Part shown: positions 44,415 to 54,050 of the stretch, one piece after another
How the letters are laid out: each line of letters begins with the position of its first letter
Position numbering within the stretch: position 1 is the stretch's first letter
From: a bacterium UBP11_UBA4055
GTDB lineage: Bacteria; UBA4055
Direction of reading: 5' to 3'
NCBI GenBank assembly: GCA_002382735.1
Contig: DFZN01000007.1
Location: 1-62,893, forward strand
Length of the DNA stretch: 62,893 nucleotides
Translations under genes and position numbers: made by a program
The notes under the pieces: model-generated
The model's input: only the letters and a program-made list of their open reading frames with translations
Databases searched by the model: none
Told to the model about the DNA's origin: nothing

Positions 44415-45644
44415 ATGAAAAGAGCGGTGCTTTATGTGGCCTTCCTTGTTCCTTTTCTTTTCGGAATGAGCCTTTTCAGCGGAGATCCTGAAATACCTGC
44501 AGGAGAAAAAGCAATGCAGAGACCCGCGTCGGAAAGCAACAACATCTTCATGATCAAGACATACAAGCTGCTTACGGAGGAAGATAAGAACATTTTCATT
44601 TCGCCGTTCAGCATATCTTCCGCTCTCGCCATGACCTATGCGGGATCGGCAGGAAAAACCGAAGAGGAGATGGGATCGGCCCTTGAATTTTCAAAGAACG
44701 ACGAGCAGTTCCATGAGAATTTCGGCAGTCTGACAAATACGATCAACGATGTGTCGGGAAAAGGCAATATCCAGCTTACTATAGCCAACAGCCTATGGCT
44801 TTCGGAAGGGTACAAATTCTTAGACGGGTTTTTAAAGACGAACAAAACTCATTACAAAACTGAAGTTGCCTATCTTGATTTCTCAAGACCAGAAGAAGCC
44901 AGAAAGACTATAAACGACTGGGTCAGTGAAAAAACTAAAGATAAAATTAAAGATCTGATACCCAAAAATGTTCTTGACGCACTGACGAGGCTCGTGCTGA
45001 CTAATGCCGTTTATTTTAAGGCTGAATGGGCAGAGCAGTTCAAGAAAGGAAATACCGCAGCATCTGAATTTTTCACTTACAGCGGCACTGTCAAAGCCGA
45101 TCTGATGAACATAAAAAAGAGATTCTCATATATGGAGAACGATGAACTTCAGTTCCTTGAAATGCCTTATAAGGGAAATGACGCTTCAATGTATGTACTG
45201 CTCCCCAGAAAAAAAGACGGCCTTAAGGATATTGAGAAGAAACTGACATGGGAAGATATTGAAAAATACACAAACTCGATGTATTCAAAAGAGGTCGATG
45301 TTCATTTTCCGAAATTCACAATGTCGCTGGAGTACGAACTCAGTCAGCTTTTGACGAAACTGGGGATGAAAGCGGCTTTTACTAAAGGCGCGGATTTTTC
45401 AAAGATGACGGGCAACAAAGAACTTTATATTTCAGCCGTAATTCACAAGACTTTCATTGATGTGGATGAGACAGGGACCGAAGCGGCGGCTGCTACGGCG
45501 GTAGTGATGAGAATGAAATCCGCGATGCCCGATCCGGAATACGCTGTATTTAAAGCCGATCACCCATTCTTCTATTTCATAAAGGAGAAAAGCACCGGAA
45601 CGGTTCTGTTCGCGGGCAGGGTTATCGATCCTGCTAAAAAATAA
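44415..45644 (+). CDS. Secreted serpin
   Basis: 409 aa with an N-terminal hydrophobic signal (about 1-20), no clear lipobox, and AGGAGG 8 nt before the ATG. Complete serpin domain: IFISPFSISSALAMTYAGSAGKTEEEM, LVLTNAVYFKAEWAEQF, VIHKTFIDVDETGTEAAAATAVV, HPFFYFIKEKSTGTVLFAGRV. The hinge ETGTEAAAATAVV is the textbook inhibitory sequence. Counting from the hinge places P1 near the Lys before SAM, suggesting a trypsin-like target protease, but the loop length leaves uncertainty of a residue or two. More canonical than the serpin at 8151. Confidence 0.94.
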   Translation: MKRAVLYVAFLVPFLFGMSLFSGDPEIPAGEKAMQRPASESNNIFMIKTYKLLTEEDKNIFISPFSISSALAMTYAGSAGKTEEEMGSALEFSKNDEQFHENFGSLTNTINDVSGKGNIQLTIANSLWLSEGYKFLDGFLKTNKTHYKTEVAYLDFSRPEEARKTINDWVSEKTKDKIKDLIPKNVLDALTRLVLTNAVYFKAEWAEQFKKGNTAASEFFTYSGTVKADLMNIKKRFSYMENDELQFLEMPYKGNDASMYVLLPRKKDGLKDIEKKLTWEDIEKYTNSMYSKEVDVHFPKFTMSLEYELSQLLTKLGMKAAFTKGADFSKMTGNKELYISAVIHKTFIDVDETGTEAAAATAVVMRMKSAMPDPEYAVFKADHPFFYFIKEKSTGTVLFAGRVIDPAKK

Positions 45645-46030
45645 TGTCCGGTAAAAGGAACAGATATACTGCTTTTGGGCAGATGCTTTTGAGTATAGGC
45701 ATCCTCAATCTGATCGTGAGGATCAGCACGCCTGCGGACACGGCGGTCTCATTTTTCTTTCTGGCCAGAGGCGGAACATTGTTGAAAGACAAGAAATGGC
45801 CGAAAGATGAAATCTGGAACAAAACACTTGCGATATCGGGGATCATCTGGCCTCTTTTCAAGCTTTTCTGGATCTATTTTTATATGTCTGATAAAATGAT
45901 CGAAGCCTCGAACGGAACGCTCCTTAAATTGAACATTATGACTTCGAGCGCAGTTTTTCTGGTCCCTGCGATCATCATATCGGTTACAGCTTACATAAAA
46001 CTTAAAACTCCAATACCTGAAAATGACTGA
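45644..46030 (+). CDS. Small integral membrane protein
   Basis: 128 aa with three hydrophobic segments (about 10-27, 55-85, 97-120). No known family recognised. ATG overlaps the serpin stop by one base (TAATG), and its own 3' end overlaps mnmH by 8 bp, so the three genes are co-translated. Function unknown. Confidence 0.65.
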   Translation: MSGKRNRYTAFGQMLLSIGILNLIVRISTPADTAVSFFFLARGGTLLKDKKWPKDEIWNKTLAISGIIWPLFKLFWIYFYMSDKMIEASNGTLLKLNIMTSSAVFLVPAIIISVTAYIKLKTPIPEND

Positions 46031-47189
46031 ATATAGACCGCAGAAAAAAGACCGATCGAATCTTATCCGTTTCGCAAAGGATAACGAGACTGAGATAATT
46101 AATCTTCCGGATAATTACAGCGGATATTTTGAGGATAAGCCTGAACTCATTTCTGTCGAAGGCTGGATCGAAGGCTACGGTAATGACGGGAACATTATTA
46201 CGGTCGATGTCCGTTCCGAGTCCGAATTCGCTGAAGACCACCTGCCCGGCGCGATCAGTTTTCCGGTGCTTGATGACATGGAGCGCGACGAGGTCGGATT
46301 TTTATACAAACAGGTATCGCCTAAAGCCGCGCTGTTCAGGGCACTTCAGGCCGCCGAAACGAAAATGGATAGGATCAAAGCCTTCTGCGAAAATCTGAAG
46401 CCGAAGAACATATATGTTTACTGCTGGCGCGGCGGAGGCAGAAGCAGCGCAGCCTGTCACTATTTTAAACAGTTCGGTATGAACTGTGCAAAAATAGAGG
46501 GCGGGTATAAAGCTTACAGGCATAAGATATACAAACTCTTCTACGAAGACCCGTCCCGCCTGAAATTCGCAGTGCTTTCAGGCCTGACAGGCTGCGGCAA
46601 AACGGAGATTATCGAACACCTGACCGGAAAAGTCCCCGTTTTCGATATAGAAAAAGCCGCCGGGCACGCTTCAAGCCTGTTCGGGCACATCCGCTTCGAG
46701 GTCAGAACGGATGACATCCCGCAGAACCAGCTTCAGTTCGAGAACAGGCTTTTTGAACAGATCATCACTACACCTGATCCGTCACTTCCGTTTATAACCG
46801 AAAGTGAGAGTAAGCGCATTTCAAAATTCAACATCCCGGACAGGCTTTACGATAAACTTCTCGATTCACCCGTGATCGGGATAGTCTCAGATCTGACAAA
46901 ACGGATAGAACGCATCAAAGCTGAATATTTTTCTGACGGAATTGAAAGAGTTTACAAGACAGTCGAAAGCTCAGACTTTCTGCATAAAGTTCTCGGCCGC
47001 GAAAAGATTAATGACCTTCTGCACCTTCTTAAGAGCGGCAGGATCGACGAATTCTGCGAATGGTTTCTAACAGAATATTACGATAAGAGATATGCGACCA
47101 AGTTTAGAAAAATCACAGCTCAGGTTGAGCATAGTGACCTGAAAACCGCTTGTGAAACGATACTTGAAATCATAAAATTTTCTCTTTGA
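46023..47189 (+). CDS. mnmH: tRNA 2-selenouridine synthase
   Basis: 388 aa. It replaces sulfur by selenium at wobble position 34 of tRNAs for Lys, Glu and Gln, via a geranylated intermediate. N-terminal rhodanese domain with VDVRSESEFAEDHLPGA and the catalytic Cys in YCWRGGGRSSA, followed by a P-loop domain (GLTGCGKTE, about 186-194). Implies that selenophosphate synthetase is encoded elsewhere. About 40 residues longer at the N-terminus than some homologues. Confidence 0.93.
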   Translation: MTEYRPQKKDRSNLIRFAKDNETEIINLPDNYSGYFEDKPELISVEGWIEGYGNDGNIITVDVRSESEFAEDHLPGAISFPVLDDMERDEVGFLYKQVSPKAALFRALQAAETKMDRIKAFCENLKPKNIYVYCWRGGGRSSAACHYFKQFGMNCAKIEGGYKAYRHKIYKLFYEDPSRLKFAVLSGLTGCGKTEIIEHLTGKVPVFDIEKAAGHASSLFGHIRFEVRTDDIPQNQLQFENRLFEQIITTPDPSLPFITESESKRISKFNIPDRLYDKLLDSPVIGIVSDLTKRIERIKAEYFSDGIERVYKTVESSDFLHKVLGREKINDLLHLLKSGRIDEFCEWFLTEYYDKRYATKFRKITAQVEHSDLKTACETILEIIKFSL

Positions 47190-47321
47190 TATAAGTCTTT
47201 TATTATTATTCCGGCAATTGAATATTTTAAAAACAAATCAAGACGGTTAAAAAAAGAGCTTGAAAAGATCCTGAAATCTCAAGAAGTTTTAGCTTAGAAC
47301 AATCTTGACCCCATAAATTAA

Positions 47322-47411
47322 AAAGCCGAAGAGATCAAGGCTGACTACAAACAAAGTTTACAGGAATTGGAAATCTTTAAGCAGTTAAGTAAGGTTGCGT
47401 TTGAGGGATAA
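47322..47411 (+). pseudogene. C-terminal scrap resembling a type I restriction S subunit
   Basis: 29 codons read KAEEIKADYKQSLQELEIF then KQLSKVAFEG and a stop, close to the standard HsdS ending (YQQKLxxLEELKKSLLQKAFSGEL). No start and no N-terminal recognition domain. From mnmH to here (47190-47321) there is only a 35-codon open frame with a Lys-rich helix (KNKSRRLKKELEKILKSQEVLA) and no start. Confidence 0.4.
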
Positions 47412-47447
47412 GATTTGACTTATTAGAATTTTATATTTATATTACAG

Positions 47448-47788
47448 TTAATCCGTGTATACGGAGGTGGATGGTTTAACCATCGGGCTCTTTGGAGCCT
47501 TCTTTATTTTATGGTAGAAGTTTTTTGCCGTATCCGTTAATTTCCCCGGGAAAATAAAAGTTCTGTATCCGTCGGCTTCAAAATCGCATGTAACATTCTT
47601 TTCTTCGTCAATATTGTAGCATTTAGCCAGACCTTCAGGATCGCACACCAGTCGCCGTTGACATCTTTGTATCCGTATCTTGCCGCAGTAAGATCGTTTT
47701 GAAGTTCCGTAACATCCTTTATGATCTCGAACTGGGCGGAAAATAAGCTCGCAGCGGAAATTGTTAGTAATAAAAATAGTTTTTTCAT
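47448..47788 (-). pseudogene. Deletion remnant of a PEGA/SUMF surface protein
   Basis: The first 47 codons (MKKLFLLLTISAASLFSAQFE...GDWCAILK) match the N-terminal module of the genes at 54051 and 56443. The sequence then jumps, in a shifted frame, to CDPEGLAKCYNIDEEKNVTC and DFEADGYR, equivalent to EGLQKCYSGSGDNTSC...GYR inside the SUMF domain of the 56443 protein. All PEGA repeats and the C-terminus are missing. The end of the remnant overlaps a plus-strand hairpin (GGCTC/GAGCC, 47486-47499) with a T-rich tail that could terminate transcription from mnmH. Confidence 0.7.
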
Positions 47789-47811
47789 TTATTTTCTCAT
47801 TCTATTTAAAT

Positions 47812-49611
47812 TCAAAACACCCAGAATCTGTAAGCTACTCTTCCGCCTATAAATTGGTAAGGACCTATATCTGTTTTTATCCGATTATAGAAGGCAGAAA
47901 TATCAAATTTCCTGATCATGTATCCAAAGCCGACGCAATAGCCCATATCCCAATTTATATATTCATAATTCTCTCTTTCAATAGGCGAGTGGGTAACCGG
48001 GTCAAACCATGTTTTTTCAAAAGTAACATGTATCTTAGAAATACTTACCTCAGCCGCTGCATAAAACCCTTTTGGAATGTCATACCTGATACCAAGTGAG
48101 AATGAAGGATGTCTAGAATCTACAAACTGTACAAAAGGTAAACTGTCTAATGGTATTTCACTTTGATCGTATGAAGAGTCTCCGCCTGAGTACATATAGC
48201 TGTATCCTGTCTTCAATGTCAGGTCAAGTCTCTCGGTGAGTTTATAATAACCTCCCAAACTTAAACTAAAATTCGGGGTTCTGTGGCTCATATCAGGATC
48301 CATCCATTCTGCAATACCGTCTAACATTCCTGATCCTTCGAAAGCGGCATCTAATCCTGATCTGTCCCTGGGTTTTATTTCATCTGTTTTGACGATTCCG
48401 GTGCCCGGTTCAAGTTTAATGATTTTCTTCTCAGGAACACCCTCAGCAAGATTTACATCCTGTGCTTGTGCCTGAAATCCTTTCTTGCTGACTTTAAGCT
48501 CGTACTTCCCAACAGGAACATCAGTAAATATTTTATTACCCGTTGATGCGTATTTTATTCCTGTATCATCAAATAATTCAACCTCTGCATCAATAGGATC
48601 GGTTACTACCTGCACTGTGCCTGTTTTTATATCAGGATACATGTCTAATGTCTGATTGTCTTTTTTACTTAAAATCACTTTCTTGGTAAGTGGCTTCGCA
48701 TCTTTCAATTCAACCTTGATATTGATGATCTGCGGCGTGAGTTTGATATTTTTGAGATTGCTAATTTCATTACCGTTTATTGATACTTTGGCCTTCTCAT
48801 GAGTATTTATTGTTAATGTGGCTCCGATATAGTCTAATTTGAAAGTTTTTTTTGTTTCAGGAAGCCTTATTTCAAAATCTTCTTCAATTATATCGTAGTC
48901 TTGGAGCTCAACCTTTATTTTATATACACCGATTGGATAAAGTTCTGAAAGCGGAGCAGAGCCTATCTTGACCCCATTCAGAAAAACTGTGGCTCCGACT
49001 GGTTCGGAAGCAATTTCTATCACAGCATCTCTCAATTTCTCGAGTTTATAATTAAACATCGTGTTCTCGGGACTTACTTCGATTTCGAGTTTTTCAGGCT
49101 GATAACCGTCTTTTGAAATTGTCAATTCATGCTTGCCCACGCTTGTCATGAACTGTTTGACAACTCCCTTGTTAAGCCCGTCCACGGAAACTGATACGCC
49201 CTCCGGCTGTCCGATCAGGTTTAGGGTAATGTCCTCGATCTTTTTTTCATCGGTGGCGATCTCAATCACATAAACAGTATTAGACTGAAGGCTGAAAGGG
49301 AACTGGTGCTTGACCGGAACAAAACCCGTTTTCATAAATTCGAGCATGCGGCTGCCGGGCTGCATATAGACATGATACAAGCCGTCTCCCTTATACTCAG
49401 TCTTATCAAGTGTCATGCTCTTAAAGGCTAATCCTTCAATGTCGGTCTTTACTTTCAAGATCGCAACATAGTCGCCGTTAAGGTCCTTATAACCGTGCTG
49501 CTGGGCAGTTATACTGCCTGTGTCCTCATAAACATCCTTTACGATCACGAACTGTGCGGAAAACATTATCACTGAAAAGGACAAAATTAAAAACATCAGA
49601 GCTTTCTTCAT
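47812..49611 (-). CDS. PEGA-repeat protein with C-terminal outer-membrane beta-barrel
   Basis: 599 aa. Signal peptide (about 1-18), the N-terminal module shared with the SUMF paralogues (VIVKDVYEDTGSITAQQHGYKDLNGD), at least four PEGA-type repeats (about 125-420; VSVDGLNKG, VFLNGVKIG, VSINGNEI, VELFDDTGIKY), then about 170 residues of alternating amphipathic strands ending in Phe (RVAYRFWVF), as expected for an outer-membrane barrel. PEGA domains usually bind surface polymers. So the same surface stalk is joined here to a barrel instead of a SUMF domain. Last gene of a three-gene run with 49644 and 51885. Confidence 0.75.
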   Translation of the reverse strand: MKKALMFLILSFSVIMFSAQFVIVKDVYEDTGSITAQQHGYKDLNGDYVAILKVKTDIEGLAFKSMTLDKTEYKGDGLYHVYMQPGSRMLEFMKTGFVPVKHQFPFSLQSNTVYVIEIATDEKKIEDITLNLIGQPEGVSVSVDGLNKGVVKQFMTSVGKHELTISKDGYQPEKLEIEVSPENTMFNYKLEKLRDAVIEIASEPVGATVFLNGVKIGSAPLSELYPIGVYKIKVELQDYDIIEEDFEIRLPETKKTFKLDYIGATLTINTHEKAKVSINGNEISNLKNIKLTPQIINIKVELKDAKPLTKKVILSKKDNQTLDMYPDIKTGTVQVVTDPIDAEVELFDDTGIKYASTGNKIFTDVPVGKYELKVSKKGFQAQAQDVNLAEGVPEKKIIKLEPGTGIVKTDEIKPRDRSGLDAAFEGSGMLDGIAEWMDPDMSHRTPNFSLSLGGYYKLTERLDLTLKTGYSYMYSGGDSSYDQSEIPLDSLPFVQFVDSRHPSFSLGIRYDIPKGFYAAAEVSISKIHVTFEKTWFDPVTHSPIERENYEYINWDMGYCVGFGYMIRKFDISAFYNRIKTDIGPYQFIGGRVAYRFWVF

Positions 49612-49643
49612 TTACTCACTCTCTCTTTATTTTAATGAAAGTA

Positions 49644-51875
49644 TCAGAACGAAAAATCATTAAGCCCGATTATGCTTCCGTCCGCGTTTTTCTCAGGCTG
49701 CCATGATCTCACATGTATTCTGGGACATTTCGGGTCACCAAGGTCCATCATAAGGAAGAGGTAGCCTTCATCCGCGTAATTCGTCGAATAGTAATTCTGC
49801 TTTATCTGTATCCCGTATATCCTTGAATCTCCGCCGACCTTTCTTACATCAGAGCTGTCGAACTTTATATTGATGAATTCATTCGACCGGAATACATTTC
49901 TGAGCTGCTCCACATATTCAGATTTACTGAGTTTTGTATATTTAACCTTGTCCTTCAGGGCTGACTGATGCTTGCTTATATCGGTCAGAGGGTCTTCCTT
50001 GAGTATCTTTCCTACGATTATCAGCGCATTGTCGGCGAAAATATTGTTTATGTAGTCGAGCTGTTTCAGGCAGTAAGCCGTCTTATAATATTCCATGAAC
50101 TGCACAAGCTGAAGTTTTTCCGCAGGCGTAGCAAAAGAATCGCTCTTTGACATAATATCGCCGATAGCCGCTTTTGAGAGGCTGAAAGAAAGGTGATCGA
50201 CCTTAAGGTCTTTGTTGAAAACAAGTATGACATCCTCAACAGTCGCGCGGGAGTTCGTTTTATGCGTGAACTTCATCGGTATGGAACGGACCATGATCTC
50301 GTCGTTGATCCTGTAGGTCTCAAGGTCGAAAGTGTCCGAGAGAAGCTTAGCGTTCCCGTATCTTATTATCTTGTTGAAAGTATCAATTCCGTCTGGCGTA
50401 AAATTGCACTCAATCCCTGAAAAATCATTTGAGTTTATGGCCTTCACGATAACGCCTACGGTCCTGTGGCACTGGTCAATCTGATCCTGTGTAAGTTCAA
50501 GTTCCTTATATACAGCAGCGTCTTTAGGCTCAATTTTCGGCACCTGACCTGATATGCTGTTGTCTGAAACGGCCGGCAAAACTATTTTTTTGCTCAGATT
50601 ACTTACCTTGATCTCGGGAGTTTTCTGAGCTTCAGGGATCGGATATTCCGCGTTCAGTTCCACATATTTTCTGCAGTCGTAACCGAACCTTGCCCCAGTG
50701 AGGCCGTTTATCACATTTTCAAGCGATTTATTTCTAATGCTTTCCTTTTTATACATATACTCAACATCTATCCTGATCTTGTCCATGTTTTTAGCATATT
50801 CCCCATAGAATTCGCAGCTGCTCCTTCCATTCCTCACCGCCTGAAGCTGGCTGTCGTCGTTGCCGGTGAAATATTTATAATCCAGACCGGGGATCTCAAC
50901 TCCCTTATATAAAGCCGTCATATAAACCGTCTTCGCGTCAGTTTCGGGCTTGATCTTTGTGACATGAAATTCGATCCCCTTAAGAAGAGTTTTGATCTTG
51001 TCCGGAAGCGCGAGACTCAAAAGTTTCCCGTCGAATTCGTTCGGACAAATGTCGTCCTTATAAACTATCCTTTTATAATCAGGGTGGCTTCTCAAAAGCG
51101 AAAGTGCCCAGTAATAATGCTTTAAAGCCTCGCCTATCTCAAGTTCCCTCTCTTTTGCGGCTCCCATCTGAATAAATTGAACTATCGTTCTGTACCTGAG
51201 CTCGAACATTTTAGGCAGATCTTCTTTTCTGATGTACTTCAGCACGGTCTCGCCGTCGATCTTGCGCTGGAAAATATTGTTGAACTCCGTCCTGTATGTC
51301 ATTATGTTGGATACGGCGAATTCGAACAGATTCTCACCGTCAGCTATCTCGGCATAATCGTCCTTAAGCTCAGCGGCAATATTCTCCACAAGCTTTGAAG
51401 TGGCCTCGTTCTCGGCTTCCTCCTTGACCGCATTTTTCCCTTCTCCGAAAAAATATTCGCCTGAGAATTTTATAGCATCAATCGAGCCCGAATCTTTCTT
51501 TTTAAGCTCCTCTGACAGTTCTTTGAGTTTCTGGAGCACCTTATCTTTGTCTATCTTAAATGTAACATCGCACTTTATGTTAAAATTTAAAGGATCAAGA
51601 TCGAACTTTTCGGTCACATCGGTCACATCAGCTTCGACTTTAGCCACGATCACATCTTTTTCGAGCTGCATATCTTTAACGACCGTCTCTGACGAAATGA
51701 ACATCGCGAAATTTTCGAGCCCGTTCTTGACTGCCATCTTTTTACATTCATCTTTCGCATCCCTGACGCTCTTGTCCTCGCCAAACCGCATCTCGTAACT
51801 GCCTGTCCGGGTGATTATTTCAGAATATAACGATAAAATAACTGCCAAAAAGAGCAGTAAGCCTGTCTTTTTCAT
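49644..51875 (-). CDS. Secreted LPP20/FlgT-like multidomain protein
   Basis: 743 aa with a signal peptide (about 1-18). The first about 250 residues contain two units of the LPP20/FlgT-N pattern: a strand, a helix rich in Ala/Glu (RDAKDECKKMAVKNGLENF; VKEEAENEATSKLVENIAAEL) and a strand ending the repeat. The middle has a helical stretch (EIGEALKHYYWALSLLRSHP) and the C-terminal 280 residues include a domain resembling a small NTF2-like fold. Family not recognised with confidence. Co-oriented with the LPP20 gene at 51885 (9-bp gap) and the PEGA-barrel gene (32-bp gap). Confidence 0.6.
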   Translation of the reverse strand: MKKTGLLLFLAVILSLYSEIITRTGSYEMRFGEDKSVRDAKDECKKMAVKNGLENFAMFISSETVVKDMQLEKDVIVAKVEADVTDVTEKFDLDPLNFNIKCDVTFKIDKDKVLQKLKELSEELKKKDSGSIDAIKFSGEYFFGEGKNAVKEEAENEATSKLVENIAAELKDDYAEIADGENLFEFAVSNIMTYRTEFNNIFQRKIDGETVLKYIRKEDLPKMFELRYRTIVQFIQMGAAKERELEIGEALKHYYWALSLLRSHPDYKRIVYKDDICPNEFDGKLLSLALPDKIKTLLKGIEFHVTKIKPETDAKTVYMTALYKGVEIPGLDYKYFTGNDDSQLQAVRNGRSSCEFYGEYAKNMDKIRIDVEYMYKKESIRNKSLENVINGLTGARFGYDCRKYVELNAEYPIPEAQKTPEIKVSNLSKKIVLPAVSDNSISGQVPKIEPKDAAVYKELELTQDQIDQCHRTVGVIVKAINSNDFSGIECNFTPDGIDTFNKIIRYGNAKLLSDTFDLETYRINDEIMVRSIPMKFTHKTNSRATVEDVILVFNKDLKVDHLSFSLSKAAIGDIMSKSDSFATPAEKLQLVQFMEYYKTAYCLKQLDYINNIFADNALIIVGKILKEDPLTDISKHQSALKDKVKYTKLSKSEYVEQLRNVFRSNEFINIKFDSSDVRKVGGDSRIYGIQIKQNYYSTNYADEGYLFLMMDLGDPKCPRIHVRSWQPEKNADGSIIGLNDFSF

Positions 51876-51884
51876 ATTTTTCCT

Positions 51885-52988
51885 TTACTTTACTATTGCC
51901 ATCACTTTACATTCACCAAGAAACTTGAGCTGTTTTGCCGCAGATTCTATTTTTGCAGCATCCTCGTCGCTTATTACGATATTGACTTTATTAGTACCTT
52001 TCACGCCGGTTGCTTTTATGACGAGCGGATTATTTGCCACTCTCGGATTCGATCTGGCGTTCTCTATCTTCCTGTCATAGCCTATCATCCCCTGCTGTGT
52101 AGCGTAGCTTTGAGACACCATTGAGCTTCCGTAAACTTCTTTGCCTGACGCGCTGAAGATCTTGGGAGCGAGAGCGGGAACGAGATTTACTCCCGTGCAG
52201 TCAACTATAAGCCCTGTAAAAACTTCGTCCTTTACAACATCCGAAAGTTTGTATGTAGCCTGAGGAACGATCGGGTATTCTTCATCAAAATCCATATCTT
52301 TCATTAAAACGGATGAGAAACCGGGGACAGTTTGAAGGTCATCACCGAGTTTGACTTCACAGATTACTTCGACCGAATTATCATCCATATATTTTTCGCT
52401 TCCTTTTACCATAGTTGCATTTCTTAGTACACCCTGTGTCTTTATATCAATCACATCACCTTCCACTGAACCGTCTTTTATCAATGTTGAAGCGGCAAGA
52501 TACATTCCTTTTACTCTTTCCAGCAATTGTCTTTTAGCGTCAACTTCCGCCGCTCTTAAAGCCAGAGATCTGTTTTTCCCGGATCCGACTCCGACAGCTT
52601 GAACCACTTTACCGGCCCAGTCCAAATTATTTAGACTTAACTCTATGTCAAGTTCTACTGATCCGTCATCCATGTATCTCGGCCCGCCCACAATCTCGAA
52701 ATATTTTGCTATTCCTTCTGTTTCCGTTTTAATCACATCTGATTCTAAAGCAAGATCCCTTACGACAGTATTGGCGTCTATTGGCATACCGTTGATCTGC
52801 TCTATAATGCTTCTTAACGCCGAAGCTTCAGCAGCTTTTAATGCTCCGAATCGCTTTTGGGCCATCGTTTTGTGTTCCGGATTTACTTCGCCTCTTCCTG
52901 TTGCAGTAACTTTTCTGTTGAACATGTCAACCTGAGCGAACGCCGCTATAACGGTCAAAAGCAGCGCGATGTTGAATAACTTCTTCAT
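51885..52988 (-). CDS. LPP20-family exported protein
   Basis: 367 aa with a signal peptide (about 1-18, FAQ cleavage). Two tandem LPP20-like domains: TGRGEVNPEHKTMAQKRFGALKAAEASA...YMDDGSVELDIEL and the related AVGVGSGKNRSLALRAAEVDAKRQLLERVKG...YMDDNSVEVICEV. The last third (FTGLIVDCTGVNLVPALAPKIFSASGKEVYG...) is a conserved partner domain often found with LPP20 in FCB and spirochaete proteins. Envelope function unknown. Confidence 0.72.
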   Translation of the reverse strand: MKKLFNIALLLTVIAAFAQVDMFNRKVTATGRGEVNPEHKTMAQKRFGALKAAEASALRSIIEQINGMPIDANTVVRDLALESDVIKTETEGIAKYFEIVGGPRYMDDGSVELDIELSLNNLDWAGKVVQAVGVGSGKNRSLALRAAEVDAKRQLLERVKGMYLAASTLIKDGSVEGDVIDIKTQGVLRNATMVKGSEKYMDDNSVEVICEVKLGDDLQTVPGFSSVLMKDMDFDEEYPIVPQATYKLSDVVKDEVFTGLIVDCTGVNLVPALAPKIFSASGKEVYGSSMVSQSYATQQGMIGYDRKIENARSNPRVANNPLVIKATGVKGTNKVNIVISDEDAAKIESAAKQLKFLGECKVMAIVK

Positions 52989-52990
52989 TT

Positions 52991-53527
52991 GTGTCTCCTA
53001 ATTCATTTTTAGTTTTGAAAAATATTTATATAAAATTAAACAATAGTTTAAATTTGCGCAATATAAAAAACATCTCTGCAATTTTAACTTTGAATGTTAG
53101 ATCTGCAGAAAAACTTACCTATTTCTTTCCTGTTAAAATCATTGAAGAATCGCATTACTATTTTGACTTATATCAAAATTTTTATTATATTGCTGTTATA
53201 AAAATCGGGGATTACAAACTGGATAAAACTGTATATGATAAAGTAAAATCACTTAAAACCCGCTTCGAGAAAGAGGGATTTATTATTTTAGGTATTTTCG
53301 GATCGTATGTCAGAAATGAGCAAACCGATGCAAGCGATATAGACATCCTTTATGATATTGACGACAGATTTTTAAAAAAATATATAGGATGGGATGCAGT
53401 TTTAAGGCTTGAAGAGATAAAATCAGAGATTGAAAAGTTTTTAAACATTAAAGCAGATATCGCTGACAAGAATTCCCTTAGAAGAATTTCGCAAAAATAT
53501 ATTATTCCCGAGGTGATCAGTGTCTGA
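52991..53527 (+). CDS. MNT-type nucleotidyltransferase antitoxin
   Basis: 178 aa if GTG 52991 is used, but that codon is 2 bp from a divergent gene and the first about 75 residues look non-coding. The true start is probably later; CTG 53219 with GGGGA before it is a candidate (about 102 aa, normal family size). The core GIFGSYVRNEQTDASDIDILYDI has the minimal-nucleotidyltransferase signature GSxxRxxxxxxSDIDI with D116 and D118. In MntA-HepT systems the antitoxin adenylylates the HEPN RNase. The stop overlaps the HEPN gene. Confidence 0.78.
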   Translation: MSPNSFLVLKNIYIKLNNSLNLRNIKNISAILTLNVRSAEKLTYFFPVKIIEESHYYFDLYQNFYYIAVIKIGDYKLDKTVYDKVKSLKTRFEKEGFIILGIFGSYVRNEQTDASDIDILYDIDDRFLKKYIGWDAVLRLEEIKSEIEKFLNIKADIADKNSLRRISQKYIIPEVISV

Positions 53528-53855
53528 TTCAAATGATATTGCAAGACTTGAGACTGTTCTTGAGTATTTAAACGATATTGAAAGAATTGTCGAAAGGCAC
53601 ATTGATATTGACAGAGCACTTAGCGATTTTGAAGGTCAGTATGCTATTCTTATGTGTATGCAGCAGGTCGGTGATACTCTTAATAAAATTGAAAACATTG
53701 AATATTTAAAAATTCTGCCTGTCAGGCAGGCTTACGGGTTCAGAAACATACTGGCGCATGATTATGGAAGTGTGAATATAAACATAGCAAAAGACACCAT
53801 ACTTAAAAGTCTTCCTGATCTCAGGAGGATTATAGATTCAATTCTCAAGAAATAG
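53520..53855 (+). CDS. hepT: HEPN (DUF86) ribonuclease toxin
   Basis: 111 aa from GTG 53520, overlapping the antitoxin gene by 8 bp. All-helical HEPN fold with the catalytic Rx4HxY motif RNILAHDY (R75, H80, Y82), where Tyr is the residue adenylylated in the MntA/HepT pair. It is a complete, apparently intact pair inserted between the LPP20 gene and the PEGA/SUMF gene. Confidence 0.88.
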   Translation: MSDSNDIARLETVLEYLNDIERIVERHIDIDRALSDFEGQYAILMCMQQVGDTLNKIENIEYLKILPVRQAYGFRNILAHDYGSVNINIAKDTILKSLPDLRRIIDSILKK

Positions 53856-53931
53856 AAACTATCAACTATCACACAATCCTTTTCCTCAAAAGATAACACA
53901 AAACTTATCCTTTATGTAAACTGACAATATA

Positions 53932-53977
53932 AAAAAATCCGCTCTTCGATTGCTCTACCAAGCGGATTTTTCTTGTT
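53932..53977. terminator. Terminator between hepT and the PEGA/SUMF gene
   Basis: Stem AAAATCCGCT/AGCGGATTTT with A and T flanks on both sides, loop about 17 nt. It can serve both converging genes. Between 53856 and 54050 nothing else is recognisable. Confidence 0.7.
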
Positions 53978-54050
53978 CCCTTTCGTCCCGAAAAGTAAAT
54001 TCAGGATCAGGTCAACACCATGTACAATCCGGAAATCCATCCGCTTTGTG

